64,000 nt of DNA, taken from the NCBI GenBank assembly GCA_905221605.1, contig CAJNDS010000302.1, positions 653,450 through 717,449 of the forward strand. Direction: 5' to 3'. Made by a program: the position numbers and the translations under genes. The notes under the pieces were generated by a model that searched no databases, was not told the DNA's origin, and was given only the letters and a program-made list of their open reading frames with translations. This document shows, in pieces, positions 43,314 through 54,528 of this stretch (position 1 is its first letter; each line of letters begins with the position of its first letter). This DNA comes from Symbiodinium natans. Taxonomy: Eukaryota; Sar; Dinophyceae; Suessiales; Symbiodiniaceae.

Positions 43314-43679
43314 CTGGGCCGAAGGCATTGAGGAGGGTTCAGGGTTTAGGGTTTAGGGTTTAGGGTTTAGGATTCAAGGCCCCATGTACCTTCGTAATCT
43401 GTACTTGGGCCTTAACGAGGTTCCTGCCTGGCACCTTCACTACATAGGTACATGGATCATACATGAACCCTAGGCTTTAGGGTTTCTCCGTGGCTGCGCA
43501 AGGATTGACCACACTGCTGTATAAACCCAAAACCCAAAACCCAAAACCCAAAACCCTCAACCCTAAACCCTAAACCCTAAACCCTAAGCCCTAAGCCCTA
43601 AGCCCTAAAGCCCTACCCTTAGATTAGGCCCTGCACCCCTAAAGTGCCCAGCCCAGTTCGCCTCGTAGGCCGGGCCTAC

Positions 43680-43716
43680 AATAGGCCAGAGCCCGCATCC
43701 ATCGCATCCTCCAGGG
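43680..43716 (-). CDS. Exon LEDAMDAGSGL
   Basis: Acceptor catgtacag, donor GTAGGC. In phase with the shorter version of 44486-44539 and with 43281-43313. Confidence 0.5.
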
Positions 43717-44234
43717 CTGTACATGGGCATTTCCCGTGTTTAGGGTTTAGGGTTTAGGGTTTAGGGTTTAGGGTTTAGGGGTTAGGGGTCAAGGGCTTGA
43801 GGGGTCTTAGGGCTGAGGGGTCAAGAGAGTGCTTTGTTGCAGCTACGAATCTTTGAAGGTCCGAATCGCGAAAATGGCAGTTGGAACTTTGGGGTTTGAA
43901 TGAGAAAGACCGACGACCTGGAGCTCGAAAGCTTGAAGTTTGAAACTTTGCTTTAAGGGGTATAAGGAGGGACCCCTAGAAGGGACCCTTAATCATATTC
44001 CCCTACATAACCCCTACGTCTACCTTATATGGTCCCTATACACCTAAGTAGCCCATTTGAATCACCCCTAGACAACTCCTAGGGTCCCTTATAAGGGTCC
44101 CTCCTTTATTCACGAACCTCAGTCTCTTGATTAAAGACTGTAAGATCGACAGTTGCAGCGGGAGTGGGGTTGAGAGTTTGCAAACACCGTCGAGCTCGAA
44201 AGTCTCAAGGGTGTCGAGCTTGGAGTTCGAGAAA

Positions 44235-44326
44235 CTAAACCCTAAACCCTAAACCCTAAACCCTAAACCCTAAACCCTAAACCCTAAACCCTAAACCCTA
44301 AACCCTAAACCCTAAACCCTAAAGCG
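44235..44326 (-). repeat. CCCTAAA array, 13 units
   Basis: Perfect heptamers inside the TCGAA satellite region. Confidence 0.95.
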
Positions 44327-44485
44327 ACGGTTTTGAAGTCTGAGGGTTTGAGAGTCTGAGAGGTCGGGAGGTTGAGGATTTGGAAATGAGCCCAGGAGAG
44401 GCGAGGGTATTGGAGCAGGTTATGTTCAAAAAAAAACTAAACCCTAAGCCCTAAGCCCTAAGCCCTGAACCCTAAACCATCTTAC

Positions 44486-44539
44486 AGAGACAGAAGCACT
44501 GGTCGGGATAGCGCCTGTCTCTGGTGCCCGCCACGTTTT
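44486..44539 (-). CDS. Exon with alternative acceptors
   Basis: Donor GTAAGA is clear. With acceptor gtatcag it reads KRGGHQRQALSRPVLLS. With acceptor gaggccag (to 44570) it reads QNFTHLMMYQKTWRAPETG. Both fit the previous phase. Confidence 0.55.
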
Positions 44540-45451
44540 CTGATACATCATTAGGTGGGTGAAGTTCTGCCTGGCCTCTCACTGCCTGTTGGAGCTCGAA
44601 AGTGGAGACTCCAGACATAGCCAAGGTTTAAGTTGGGCAGGCTTCATGGGGTTGGGGGTTTGCAGTGTAGATCCCTAAACCCTAAACCCCAAACCCCGTA
44701 CCTCGAACCCTAAACCCCCAACCCCCAACCCCCAAACCCTAAACCTGGCTCAGGAGTCTTGGGGTTCAGGGCTTCGGGGCAAAGGAGACGCATGCGCGCG
44801 AACGAAACAAACACATGAACTTACGATATTACTTATTATGTATTTATATTACATTATATCAATCAACCTCAGGAACTCTCAAACTCCAAGCGTCAAAACT
44901 CATCATCGAAGCCTCAAACTCGGCTTCGAACGCTCGAACTCGAGAGCTCGAACTCGAAATTCTGAAGCTCTCAAACTCGACCGCGGGTCAATTGTTTGAG
45001 TTCGAAAGGCTTCGAACCCTCAAACTGAAACTCGGTCGAACACCAAAACTTCGAGCTTCGAAGTCTTTCGAACTCGGCATGCGCGAAAGCCTGGATTCGT
45101 GTATTCTCACACTTCGAACTCGTGACTTTGTCTGTCGAACTTTTCGTGACTTTCTCTGTCGAACGCTGACAGCTCCGCAACCTCGCAAGCTTTCGGGCTC
45201 AAAGCTCTCCGAACTCTCAAACTCTCAACTTCGAATCGACGTCGCTGGCGACGCCATTCAAGCATGGGGGGTGCCCGTATCCACACCCCCAAGATTCGAT
45301 AGTCCACCTGAATTGAGGAAGACACTTCGTGTTCGGGTTTCTCCTTGCAGCAACCCAACGCCACTGAGTTTTACATGTCACAGAGAGGCCTGGCATGGTT
45401 CTCAGTGCCACAGGGTGTCTAAAGCAGGGTCCTAGCCCGAAATGGACATAC

Positions 45452-45500
45452 TCGTCTGCTGCGAACTCCCGAAGTGTAGGTTGCGGCATGATTTCCACGC
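45452..45500 (-). CDS. Exon VEIMPQPTLREFAAD
   Basis: In phase with 45669-45762. Acceptor cccgtgccag, strong donor GTATGT. Confidence 0.7.
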
Positions 45501-45668
45501 CTGGCACGGGGGTTAAGGGTCAAGGACCGGGCCTGCCCTGGCTGCGGGCGCAGGGGAAAGCATCAGCACAGATTGTCCACCGACACGAATGCCCAGTTAC
45601 TACTGAGTAGGGGTTAACGGTTTTGGGTTGGGGAGGGAGAGACTATGGCCTTTGACTTGGGGGTTTAC

Positions 45669-45762
45669 GCTCATCCCCTCGCAAGTAGCAGAACAGCAAG
45701 ATGCTCTTCTGCCTGAGTTCTTCGCTTTCGTCTCTGCTGCCTGACAACAGGAGGTTGTGGGG
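45669..45762 (-). CDS. Exon, 31 codons
   Basis: PHNLLLSGSRDESEELRQKS then ILLFCYLRGDE, donor GTAAAC, acceptor cccattcag. The frame is open farther upstream, so the 5' limit may be at about 45800. Ends with 1 nt. Confidence 0.7.
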
Positions 45763-46485
45763 CTGAATGGGCACTCGCGCTCCCCGCGGCTTCTCTCAAG
45801 ATCTGCTACGCTCTACACCCCAAATGGGCCAGAACTCGATCACACCGCACCCATGAAAAAGCGCAAAGCCCTAAACCCCGAAAACGCACAATGTTCTGCA
45901 CAAACTGACAACACCCGTTCACCAGGCACCTAAACAAGCAAACCTGAAACCAGTCTTGCCTTGTACTCTGATGGAAACTTTGTCCTGCAGGCTGCAGGGT
46001 TCAGCAGGGTTTGGAGGGGGAAACAGTATCAGGGTTTACCTAGGGGCTTGGAGTTTTAGGGACAGGGGCCTGAGGGGTTTCTGGGTTTACAATCGTTAAG
46101 GTGTGTAGGGATTGGGGGTCGGAGAGCTTAAACATCCATTGATCTGTAAACCCAAACGGGAACCTAAACTCTACTCTAAACCCAAACGGGAACCTAAACT
46201 CTACACGCAAACCCCAAACTCTGCCTAAACCCCCTAAACCCTCAACCACTGCCATAACCAAAATGGCAAGCAACTCTCCTGATCATCATCTCCAGCACAG
46301 CGCTGGGCTTCGGGGCCTACTCAGTCTGAGTCTAGGTCTATTGGTGTTTTGGGGTTTGGGGGTTTGGGGTTTGGGATTTGGGGTTTGCGGTTTTGGGTTT
46401 GGGGTTTGGGGGTTGGGGCTTGGGGTGTGGGCGGTTCAGGGTCAGGGTTTGGAATTTCGGGTGTAGGGCTACTAGACCCTACACC

Positions 46486-46674
46486 CCTCATTGCAGCCAA
46501 TAATGCCCCTTGAAGTCCGAACCGAAACACCCGAAACACCTCCGAAAGGCAGGCAGGCAGCTGGCTAAGAGACCTTCCGATGGCTTCTCTAGCAACATCT
46601 TGCCATGAGATGTCTGCTATGCTGCGCGTCTCCAAAACAACTTTCCGACCCAAACCCCAAACCCACAACCCCAA
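46486..46674 (-). CDS. Likely exon VVLETRSIADISWQDVAREA
   Basis: An open frame with protein-like composition between the 46.3 kb G-rich repeat and 46.67 kb. A donor GTCTCT lies after AREAIG. The acceptor is not clear. Confidence 0.4.
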
Positions 46675-46710
46675 ACCCTGAACCCTAAACCCTAGTTCGG
46701 ACAGTGCTCA

Positions 46711-46759
46711 CATGCCATCGCCTGGCCGAGCAGGGCGCAGGCCACGAGGCGATTTGGAT
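46711..46759 (-). CDS. Exon DPNRLVACALLGQAMA
   Basis: Acceptor cgctggccag, canonical donor GTGAGC, 16 codons + 1 nt. Confidence 0.65.
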
Positions 46760-47339
46760 CCTGGCCAGCGACGCATTGGGGCCGCTCAGTCGTGGGGCCA
46801 CGGGGCCCAGCCGGTCATGGAGATTTAGGACTTAGGGCTCAGGGCCTGGGGTTTATCAGGGTTTAGGGTTTAGGGCCTAAACAGCGGCGGGCGCCGCATT
46901 GAAAGCAACGATGCGGTGCTTTCCTCGAGGCCCCAGACCTCTGAAACCCGAACCCACCCGAACGCTGAAACCCTGAAAACCCTAAAACCTTGAAACCCTG
47001 AAACCCCCCAAACCCCAAAAACCCCAAAAACCCCTAAAAACCCCAAAAACCCCAAAACCCCCAAACCCTGAAACCCCAAAAAAACCCTAAACCATCCCGG
47101 AACCCCAAACCTCCCTGAAGCCCCCCCCCACGCCCCCTTTGCCAGTCCGAAAAAACCGCCAAGGCCGAGACCCACTGCTACCATTTGCTTAAGAACCTTC
47201 TCCCCCCTCCCCCCAACAAAATGAAAATAATGAAAATACAAAATAATATTCTTCCTTATAAGGGCCATAGTGTGGGTAGTATTATTTATTCTTTATCCCT
47301 AAACCCTAAACCCTAAACCCTAAACCCTAAACCCTAAAC

Positions 47340-47378
47340 CCCCAAAAAAGGCTTTCGGCGCCTTCTTGAAGCCGCCAG
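47340..47378 (-). CDS. Exon GGFKKAPKAFFG abutting a telomere array
   Basis: Acceptor acgtcccag. The donor GTTTAG is the first heptamer of the array at 47296-47341. Confidence 0.6.
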
Positions 47379-47641
47379 CTGGGACGTTCCGGGCACTCAC
47401 CTCAGCTCACATGTGGTCGGTTCTAATCGTAACCCCAAAACGGACCATGATTTCGAGAAATCCTCATGTGGGCTTAGGAATATGTTTTTGTGGGTTTAGG
47501 GTTTTGGGTGTAGAGCTTAGGGCGCTCCATGACTTTATGACTTTATGCTTCTAATGATTCTAGGGCTTCAAGGTCTTAGAGTGGTGCCTGGGAGGTTTAG
47601 GGCTTCAATTTGTGCCTGACGCGAACTGCAGTGCTGGGGAC

Positions 47642-47713
47642 CCCGGCAATGGTGCCGCTTGAAAGGCAGCAGGGCTCATATGCGAGCTCGCCAGACACGG
47701 CACAGGAGAACTC
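47642..47713 (-). CDS. Cys-containing exon
   Basis: EFSCAVSGELAYEPCCLSSG then TIA. Acceptor tcttgcacaag, donor GTCCCC. Open for a further 20 codons. Confidence 0.65.
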
Positions 47714-47942
47714 CTTGTGCAAGAAAGTCAGCACGCAGAATCCAGTAACAGTAACAAGGGGCCACGGCCCCTAAACCCATAAAACCCTAAACCCTAAACC
47801 CTAAACCCTAAACCCTCAGCACGACGCCCCCGGATCCCCCAGAAACCTCAGTTCGGAGGCCCGTCCTCCATGAAGCCTTCGTCTCCATCCTTGCACCCAG
47901 GTTCAGCATCCAGAGTAGCAACCCCTACTTGAAGGTGCATGG

Positions 47943-48009
47943 GTTTAGGGTTTAGGGTTTAGGGTTTAGGGTTTAGGGTTTAGGGTTTAGGGTTTAGGGT
48001 TTAGGGTTT
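47943..48009 (+). repeat. TTTAGGG array
   Basis: About nine perfect units. Confidence 0.95.
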
Positions 48010-48229
48010 CGTCCGGAAGGCCTCTTCGGGCGTCTCGCTGATGGTTGGCACCTCTACAGGCGATGCAGATTTTCACAGGTCGATTTCGGGCCCTAAACCC
48101 TAAGGGTTCAGGGTTTAGGGTTTAGGGAGAGGGAGGTCGTTGTAAGCAGAGTCCAACCCGAACCCCCTGGTTCTTAGCAGGGAATGAGGGAATTAGGGCC
48201 CTTCCTTTAAGGGGATTATGTGGGCCCTC

Positions 48230-48262
<33 letters not shown>

Positions 48263-48680
48263 GTGCATCTATATATACATATATCTCTCTCTCCCTATAT
48301 ACATATCTATAGATATACCCTTAAAGGGATTATATAGGGCCCTATATTATACCCTTTAAGGGGATTATGTAGGGCCCTAACCCCCTCATTCCCTACCAAG
48401 AACCAGCCTGCTAAAGGCTAAGGCCAGACCTTCAGGTCCGGGGTCCCAAGCCAGATAGACTACAGCTCCTTTGAACCCTAAACCCGAAACCCTAAACCCC
48501 TGTCGCACTTTGTTGGGAATCTTCAAGGGCTCATGGGCTCAAGCCTATATGATTATTTCCGAATAGCTCGAACCCTAAACCCTCAACCCTGAACCCTAAA
48601 CCCCACACCCTTACAAACACCTATGGCTTGGGGCTTGACGGCTCCCAGAGCATGGCGAGAAGGCCTTGAGGCCAAAATAC

Positions 48681-48752
48681 CCCATGATGTTGTCCTCGAT
48701 CTGCTTCCGTCCCTTGAGATCCGTCTTGTACGTGTCAAGCATGTAGTGGTGC
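48681..48752 (-). CDS. Exon, 23 codons
   Basis: HHYMLDTYKTDLKGRKQIED then NIM. Acceptor ctccatcgcag, donor GTATTT. The frame stays open past the donor. Confidence 0.7.
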
Positions 48753-48970
48753 CTGCGATGGAGGTTTAGGGTTTAGGGGTTTGGGGTTTAGGGTTTAGGG
48801 TTGAGGTGGCAGTGAACAAAGCCCCTCAGTGAATATCAGCGTTGCCGAGCTAGACGACATAGGTTGGCCCCTTTTAGCATTCTGAAAAATACTTCAACTG
48901 TCATCCTCTTAAACCGTTAAACCCGATAAGGGGCAATATCAAATATCCCCCAAAAACCAACTCAGCACAC

Positions 48971-49059
48971 CAATTGCCACGTGAGCTGCAAGGCTGTGCA
49001 CACGTTCGGGAAGAAGCGAATTGGCTCGCCCGTCACCACCTCAGCTCCAGGAGACTGCA
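48971..49059 (-). CDS. Exon, 29 codons
   Basis: QSPGAEVVTGEPIRFFPNVC then TALQLTWQL. Acceptor ctgctccag, donor GTGTGC, in phase with 49506-49615. Confidence 0.65.
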
Positions 49060-49505
49060 CTGGAGCAGTAGGGCTCAAGGTGAGCAAGCGTAAGGGGACA
49101 TAGAGTTGGTTTAGGGTTTAGGGTTATAGAGTTATAGAGTTTAGGGTCTAGGGTTTTCATCAAAGCGAGCCTTTGGCGCCGCCGGCGAAAGATATCAAAG
49201 CACACCGGCAAAACTGGCGGCAAACGCATGTCGGCCCTTGAGTGTGGAGATGACTCCGATTTATTGCGCCGGTTGCAAAGGCACGAGCAACTTGGCACTT
49301 GCGCAAACAAGGTGGAGTCTTACCGGGCGCACTGGTGAAGGCAGTGCATTGGTGGGTTGTGGTGATCGTGGGAACTTCTCTGTTCCACTCGGCCGCCCTT
49401 ACTTTGTAACGACCCCGTGGTTTCAAAGGGGGCTTAGGGTTCTTCATTCGTTTGAAAGTTTCTGCATACTTCTCGGCCTACGGCACAAAAGTCCTGCTGC
49501 TTAAC

Positions 49506-49615
49506 ATCGCATGATCTGGCAGCGCAGTGCTGGGGATGCGACGCACTTGGGGCTTCCTTCTGCCCGCATGAACATGATGAACAGCACCTCGGAGAAAGGG
49601 GGCATCTGCGTTCCG
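49506..49615 (-). CDS. Exon, 36 codons
   Basis: MPPFSEVLFIMFMRAEGSPK continues CVASPALRCQIMR to donor GTTAAG. Acceptor gaacgcag. It ends with 1 nt, matching the 2-nt start of 48971-49059. Confidence 0.65.
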
Positions 49616-50036
49616 CCCTGGGGTTGGGGGTCAGGTTGCAGGTCTCTTCTGGCTGCCTCTCCTAGTAGGGAGTGAGGGAATGAGGTACCCTAGATACTCC
49701 CTTAAAGAGGGATATATAGGGCCGGGCCCTAATTCCCTCTTTCCCTACTGAGAACCAAGACCCCGGATAGACTGCAAGAGATGCTGATGAGCCGAGGAGG
49801 TCACGGAGTAGCCTCAGCTGTCGCGCAGCCAAAACGGGACTTTGGGTACCGAGATGCTGTCGATGTCTTCTCAGGACCCCAATAATTAGAGAGGCTAAGA
49901 ATTAGAATAGCTTTGTGGGGGTTGTTAAAGTGTTTATAGAGAAACCATAAGGGAACATTTTCTAGTAACCATTCCGACCCCGATATTAATCCCTAAACTA
50001 TAAACCCTAATCCCTAACCAGGACGGCCCCTAAAAC

Positions 50037-50071
50037 CCTCTGAAATGTAATCCGGAATAGATGATCCCCAG
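50037..50071 (-). CDS. Exon WGSSIPDYISEG
   Basis: Acceptor gcgtcccttag, donor GTTTTA. A second frame is also open. Confidence 0.4.
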
Positions 50072-50186
50072 CTAAGGGACGCACAACATGTCGCCCAAGG
50101 GCCTACCCCACCCGCCCACCCTACATACAATTCTATACCCCTAAACCCTAAACCCTAAACCCCAAACCCGGGGTTTAGGGTTTTAC

Positions 50187-50253
50187 CCCCCCCCCCTCAT
50201 GTCCAGCCCAGCAGCTGTATGCGATGCCCTGGTCGGTGACCTCATGCTGCCAG
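50187..50253 (-). CDS. Exon WQHEVTDQGIAYSCWAGHE
   Basis: Acceptor tataagcag. The donor GTAAAA follows a G run, so the exact limit is ambiguous. Confidence 0.5.
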
Positions 50254-50535
50254 CTGCTTATACATGGCCCATGACATAAGGGTTTAGGGTTTAGGGTTTA
50301 ATTAGGGTTAGGGTTTAGGGTTTAGGGTTTAGGGTTTAAGGTTTAGGGTTTAGGGTCACCCAAGCGTAACCTGGGAGTAAGACAGGGCGCCCCTTCTTGG
50401 TTTAAAGGGGCTTTTGAGGGAACCTTAACCCTAAAAAAAGAGAAATGAGGGCGGCCTACTCTGGGTCCTAGATTGGCGGCTCCAAGAGAAGAGGTACCCC
50501 AAGAAGAGGGGGCCATGAGCTAGAGACCTGCTCAC

Positions 50536-50580
50536 ATGTTGGCACGTCTCGAACCTTGCGAGTTTCCGGAGCGCCCCTGG
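50536..50580 (-). CDS. 45-bp exon PGALRKLARFETCQH
   Basis: Acceptor agcactcag, canonical donor GTGAGC, 15 complete codons. Confidence 0.6.
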
Positions 50581-50589
50581 CTGAGTGCT

Positions 50590-50745
50590 GGCTGCAGATT
50601 TCATTCTTAAAGAAACTGATCTTATCACATTATACTGTTAAAATAATATTGGAGTAAACTACCATCTTATCACACTATACGGTTACATTATATTAATCTT
50701 GGACTATCATAGAATTTTTGAGACTATAATATCACGTTCTCGCAT
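50590..50745. repeat. Short AT-rich tandem repeat
   Basis: tcttatcaca(t/c)tatac(t/g)gtta recurs with about 55-bp spacing. Confidence 0.6.
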
Positions 50746-51014
50746 TCCAGTCTCCTCCCAAAGCGTGGAGGGAAGGTTTAGGGTTTAGGGTTTAAGGTTT
50801 AGGGTTTCGGGTTTCGGGTTGGTTTCGGGTTTCGGGTTTGGGGTTTAGGGCAAGATGGCAGAGCTCTCCCTGACAGGTGGTGGATTTTCCATCCCGACGA
50901 TTCCCCAAAGAGACCCAAATACACTCACGAAAAAACCCTAAACCCTAAGCCCTAAACCCTAAACCCTAAACCCCAAACCCTGAACCCTAAACCCTAACCC
51001 CCCTGCATGAGGAC

Positions 51015-51053
51015 CAAAGATCCCAGCAAGCATCAGGATCCCAAACTGTTCAG
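51015..51053 (-). CDS. Exon EQFGILMLAGIF
   Basis: Acceptor tgatgcccag, donor GTCCTC. A hydrophobic stretch that could be a membrane or core segment. Confidence 0.5.
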
Positions 51054-51433
51054 CTGGGCATCAGTACGGGTTACCGACTGTTTGCTTTAGAACCCCCCAG
51101 AAATCAAAAATATACTTCCTTATAAGGGTCATAAAGGAATACATGGTTTATTTATTGAGGTTCTTACGCAAATAGTAAGAGTTGCTACGAGATTCAGCGT
51201 TCAGCACGCCAGCAGGGAGGCAGTGTGAACGTCTCCTCTGCCGTGATGTGGGTATTTCCCCAAATAGGGGTACCCCTCAACCCTAAACCCTAAACCCTAA
51301 ACCCTAAACCCCAAGCCCCAAACCCCAAATGGAATAGAATCCCCTTAAAGGCACCCCACAGGGTACTTCGCCCTAAACCCGAAACCCTAAACCCTAAACC
51401 TAAACCCTAAACCCGAAACCCTGAACCCTAAAC

Positions 51434-51513
51434 CCCCATGTAGGCCCCAGGCCACTGGATAATAGAGGGGTCGGTCTGATGCGGCGCAGCAGAAGTCCTC
51501 TGGCGCTTGGAGG
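51434..51513 (-). CDS. Exon SKRQRTSAAPHQTDPSIIQW
   Basis: Acceptor acaactgaag. The donor lies in the first telomere-like repeat. A second frame is open but looks less natural. Confidence 0.5.
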
Positions 51514-51639
51514 CTTCAGTTGTGTAGGCATTTGGTTTAGGGTTCAGGGTTCAGATTTCAGGGTTCAGGGTTGAGGGTTTAGGGTTCAGGGTTCAGGGTT
51601 AGAGTTTAGGGTGGTTCTAGGCATCTGGTGTTCAGGGCT

Positions 51640-51750
51640 CTACAGCAATGTAGGGGCTTTAATAGTTAGAATAGTTTTTTTTTTTTTTTTTTTTTTTTGG
51701 GGGGGGGGCGTTATTATAGTATAAATCTAAAGCGACCATGATTGGGAATA
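51640..51750. mobile_element. Inverted-repeat element family J with T(n)G(n) core
   Basis: Pattern tgtaggggc...gaatag-T(n)G(n)-ttata...gggaccatgaggga. Relatives at 9133-9255, 19690-19975 and 35213-35300, with fragments at 1262-1360, 35410-35515 and 49870-50000. Confidence 0.6.
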
Positions 51751-51788
<38 letters not shown>

Positions 51789-51941
51789 CGATATATCGAT
51801 ATATATATATATCTATATATCTATATATCTACATATCTATATATTACTCCGTGCTAGCGGATGCTGCTCTACGAGGGCAAGTCCCAGCCCGGTCCTCGGG
51901 AACAGTTCCTTTCGGCACCTCAGCATGCGTGAGGCTCTATC

Positions 51942-51990
51942 ATGGGTTTAGGGTTTAGGGTTTAGGGTTTAGGGTTTAGGGTTTAGGGTT
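51942..51990 (+). repeat. TTTAGGG array
   Basis: Seven units. Confidence 0.95.
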
Positions 51991-52201
51991 TACACCCGCC
52001 CCAAGGTTCCCCCCAATAGTTAAGACGTCTGAGGGATCAGGTAGCTCCATTATGGTTATTGAAGGGGGGGGGGGAGTATAGAGGGGGGTAATTAGTAGGG
52101 AAACCCATGACTTCAAACCTAGAAGAAGAAAAAGAAGAATAATAACAACAAGAACACCTGAAGCATCCCCAGGAGTATCCGCAACAGACAGAAGCACTTG
52201 C

Positions 52202-52287
52202 TCAGATGCTGGCATCAATTGTCTTGCCATCGGGCGAGAGTCCGGCAAAGAAGTTGCTCATCGCGCGTGCCCAAAGCGAATGGTACT
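52202..52287 (-). CDS. Exon YHSLWARAMSNFF, possible C-terminus
   Basis: In phase with the preceding exon, it reads YHSLWARAMSNFFAGLSPDG then KTIDASI and a TGA. It could be a terminal exon. A GC donor (gcaaga) inside would instead continue the gene. Confidence 0.6.
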
Positions 52288-52359
52288 CTGAAGGGCTTGT
52301 GATGAGCACTACCAAGTATGCTTTCTGCACAGACTCAGGTGTCTAGCTGAACTGCTTAC

Positions 52360-52424
52360 TCGTGGCAGGTGCATGAGTTTGAGCTGAGTTGCTCTGTCCA
52401 TAAGACTCGTTGGAGCTGTACAAG
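52360..52424 (-). CDS. Exon LYSSNESYGQSNSAQTHAPA
   Basis: In phase with 52671-52708 and with 52202-52287. Acceptor ggtccgcag, canonical donor GTAAGC. The Ser/Asn/Gln-rich composition suggests a disordered segment. Confidence 0.65.
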
Positions 52425-52670
52425 CTGCGGACCAGCATTCAAGCAGACAAGCCTGATAAAATCACTGCCAAACATCGGACATCCACCCCACCCCTGCTGA
52501 CCCAAAACCACACGAACCCTAAACCCTAAAAACCCTGACGGGCTGTAAGATACCTAAAAAGCCTTAAATGCCTTAAAAACCCTGATCTTACCCGAAAAAC
52601 CTAAACCCAAGAAAACCCGAAGCCCGAAGAACCTGCAGCGCAAAGGGAGAGACAGCCCACGGGGCTTTAC

Positions 52671-52708
52671 CCAGAGAGCCCAATGTCCCCCATCATTGAG
52701 GAGCAGAG
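52671..52708 (-). CDS. Exon LCSSMMGDIGLSG
   Basis: Donor GTAAAG and acceptor acttgag. Ends with 2 nt (GG), completed by the next exon. Confidence 0.6.
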
Positions 52709-52846
52709 CTCAAGTTGTGTGACTGGTCTGTTCCCGCAAAAATGAAGGTATGGGGTTTAGGGTTTAGGGTTTAGGGGTTAGGGTTTAGGGCTTATAAGGT
52801 TATAATGTTTAGGGTTTCGGGGCTCTGGGTAGCTGGGCGCACGGAC

Positions 52847-52900
52847 GTTCAGGAGAAGCCCTGTGCCCTGGGATCGCGTGTGCACCAGGCGGCGCACCGC
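52847..52900 (-). CDS. Exon AVRRLVHTRSQGTGLLLN
   Basis: Acceptor gttgcctggcag, donor GTCCGT, 18 complete codons. Confidence 0.55.
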
Positions 52901-53567
52901 CTGCCAGGCAACGAGATCAGACACCGCAATCCCAAGACCTAGGGCCCCCCTAAACCCTACATCCTAAGCCCGAAGCCCTAAACCCTAAACCCTAAATCCT
53001 GGGAACACTAAATCATCTAAACCCTAAGAACCCTTATGATGTATAGGCTCGGAGTCCAGGGTTGCGGGGGCTTGGAGTCCGGAAGGCTGCTGAAGCGCCA
53101 CTTGCGTTGAAGGGCATGAGTTCTCTGAGGGTACTCTCTATGTCGGGACTTCAAAGGGGTATATAAGGGTTCCCCAGTTAAGATAGTAAGGCCCATAGCA
53201 AGGGACCGTGGTGTACAAGGGTTCCCGAATTAAGGGGCCCATATTGAGTGCCCTTAGATGTACCAGGCAGCTTTAAGGTCATGAGGATGCAGGCCCACAG
53301 ACCGAGGCCCTGTGTCTGGGTCCGTGCCTCTGTGCGCATGTGTGCATGCATAAGCCCCAAACCTGCCAACCCTGTGAGCCCGATATACTCATGCCGTAAC
53401 GGCACAATTTCAGAAGTCAGTCGATTAAGAAGCGAACGCCCTTTCCCGGCCCGGCTGTGCGCCAAGTGGTACACAAGAAATCCAGGGGTACAGTACCCCG
53501 TCTCTGCATGCTGACCGGAAGCTCACAAGAGCAATAGCAAGTGTAGAAGCAATGATAATCAGCAATA

Positions 53568-53626
<59 letters not shown>

Positions 53627-53815
53627 GGTGGTGGTGGTGGTGGTGGTGGTGGTGGTGGTGGTGGTGGTGGTCGTCGTCGTCGTCGTAGTACAGCAGTAGT
53701 AGTAGTAGGAGTAGGAGTAGGAGTAGGAGTAGGAGTAGCAGTAGCAGTAGGAGTAGCAGTAGGAGTAGCAGTAGCAGTAGCAGTAGCAGTAGCAGTAGCA
53801 GTAACAGTAGTAGCA
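53568..53815. repeat. Triplet satellite CGT to GGT to AGT to AGGAGT to AGCAGT
   Basis: Five homogeneous triplet or hexamer blocks abut in series. Six artefactual ORFs overlie it. Confidence 0.95.
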
Positions 53816-54486
53816 AACAGTAAACAGTGAACAGTGTGATTTGGGAAACCCCAGCCGTGGGCGTTTCTGGATTTCCATGGGTTTAGCATTTAGGGCTTAG
53901 GGTTTCGAAACCCGCGACCCATCCTAACAGTAGGGGCCGCGAATGACTCGCACGGCTTTTGCCTAGTGGCACGTCCCTGCTGGCGGCTTTGGGGAGAGGG
54001 TTGCTTCGGAACTGGCTTGGTGGTGCGGCGTTGAGGTGGGAAGTTCTTGTTGGTTTGGGATGAACATGTGATTTCTCTGTTGAGTTGGGAGCTCGTCGGG
54101 TTCAGGGCTTGGGGTTTAGGAATGTTGCATGGGATATGGAGCGGTGCTTTGTATTCTGGATGGTGGGAAGGAGTGGTTGAATTGGGCAGGTGGAGAACTG
54201 GTCGGGAGGCGGGGCGCGGGAGAGTTGGACGTGAGGTCAAGCGAGGAGGGTGCCCTGATGGAAACTGCGATGCTTCCTTATCCAGCCGTTGCGGTACTAG
54301 GAGTCGGGAGTCTGAACCTAAACCCCAAAACCCAAATCCTAACCCATCAATAACAGCCTTTGCAGCCTCAACCCTTGCAATCCCCTAAGCCCTCATGCCC
54401 CATACAGCTTTCAATCCTGAACTGAAACCTCAGCCCTAAACCCTAAACCCTAAACCCCTCAATCCAAGGGCCTTCAACCCCCAAAC

Positions 54487-54528
54487 TCCTCGCGCCTGGC
54501 CCGTGGCCGAGCTCGGGTTGGTTGGGTC
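54487..54528 (-). CDS. Exon DPTNPSSATGQARG
   Basis: Acceptor ggtcccag, donor GTTTGG, 14 codons of low-complexity linker type. Confidence 0.45.

Larger units (their letters stand above)
43850..45240. repeat. Degenerate TCGAA(CT)C satellite
   Basis: GAGCTCGAAAGTCT-like steps, reverse-oriented on the left and forward on the right, interrupted by an inverted-repeat element and a telomere array. The 206-aa ORF at 44815-45435 is mostly this satellite. Confidence 0.6.

Noticed and set aside
44815-45435. 206-aa plus-strand ORF, the longest in the window
   Set aside because: Two thirds of it is the TCGAA/TCAAACTC satellite, and a better minus-strand exon (45452-45500) lies just outside its end.
53417-53889. 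153-154 aa ORFs in several frames
   Set aside because: All are products of the CGT/GGT/AGT triplet arrays.
53890-54240. 116-aa minus ORF starting MTSRPTLPRP
   Set aside because: No clear splice sites or start context. It may hold a real exon but I could not delimit one.
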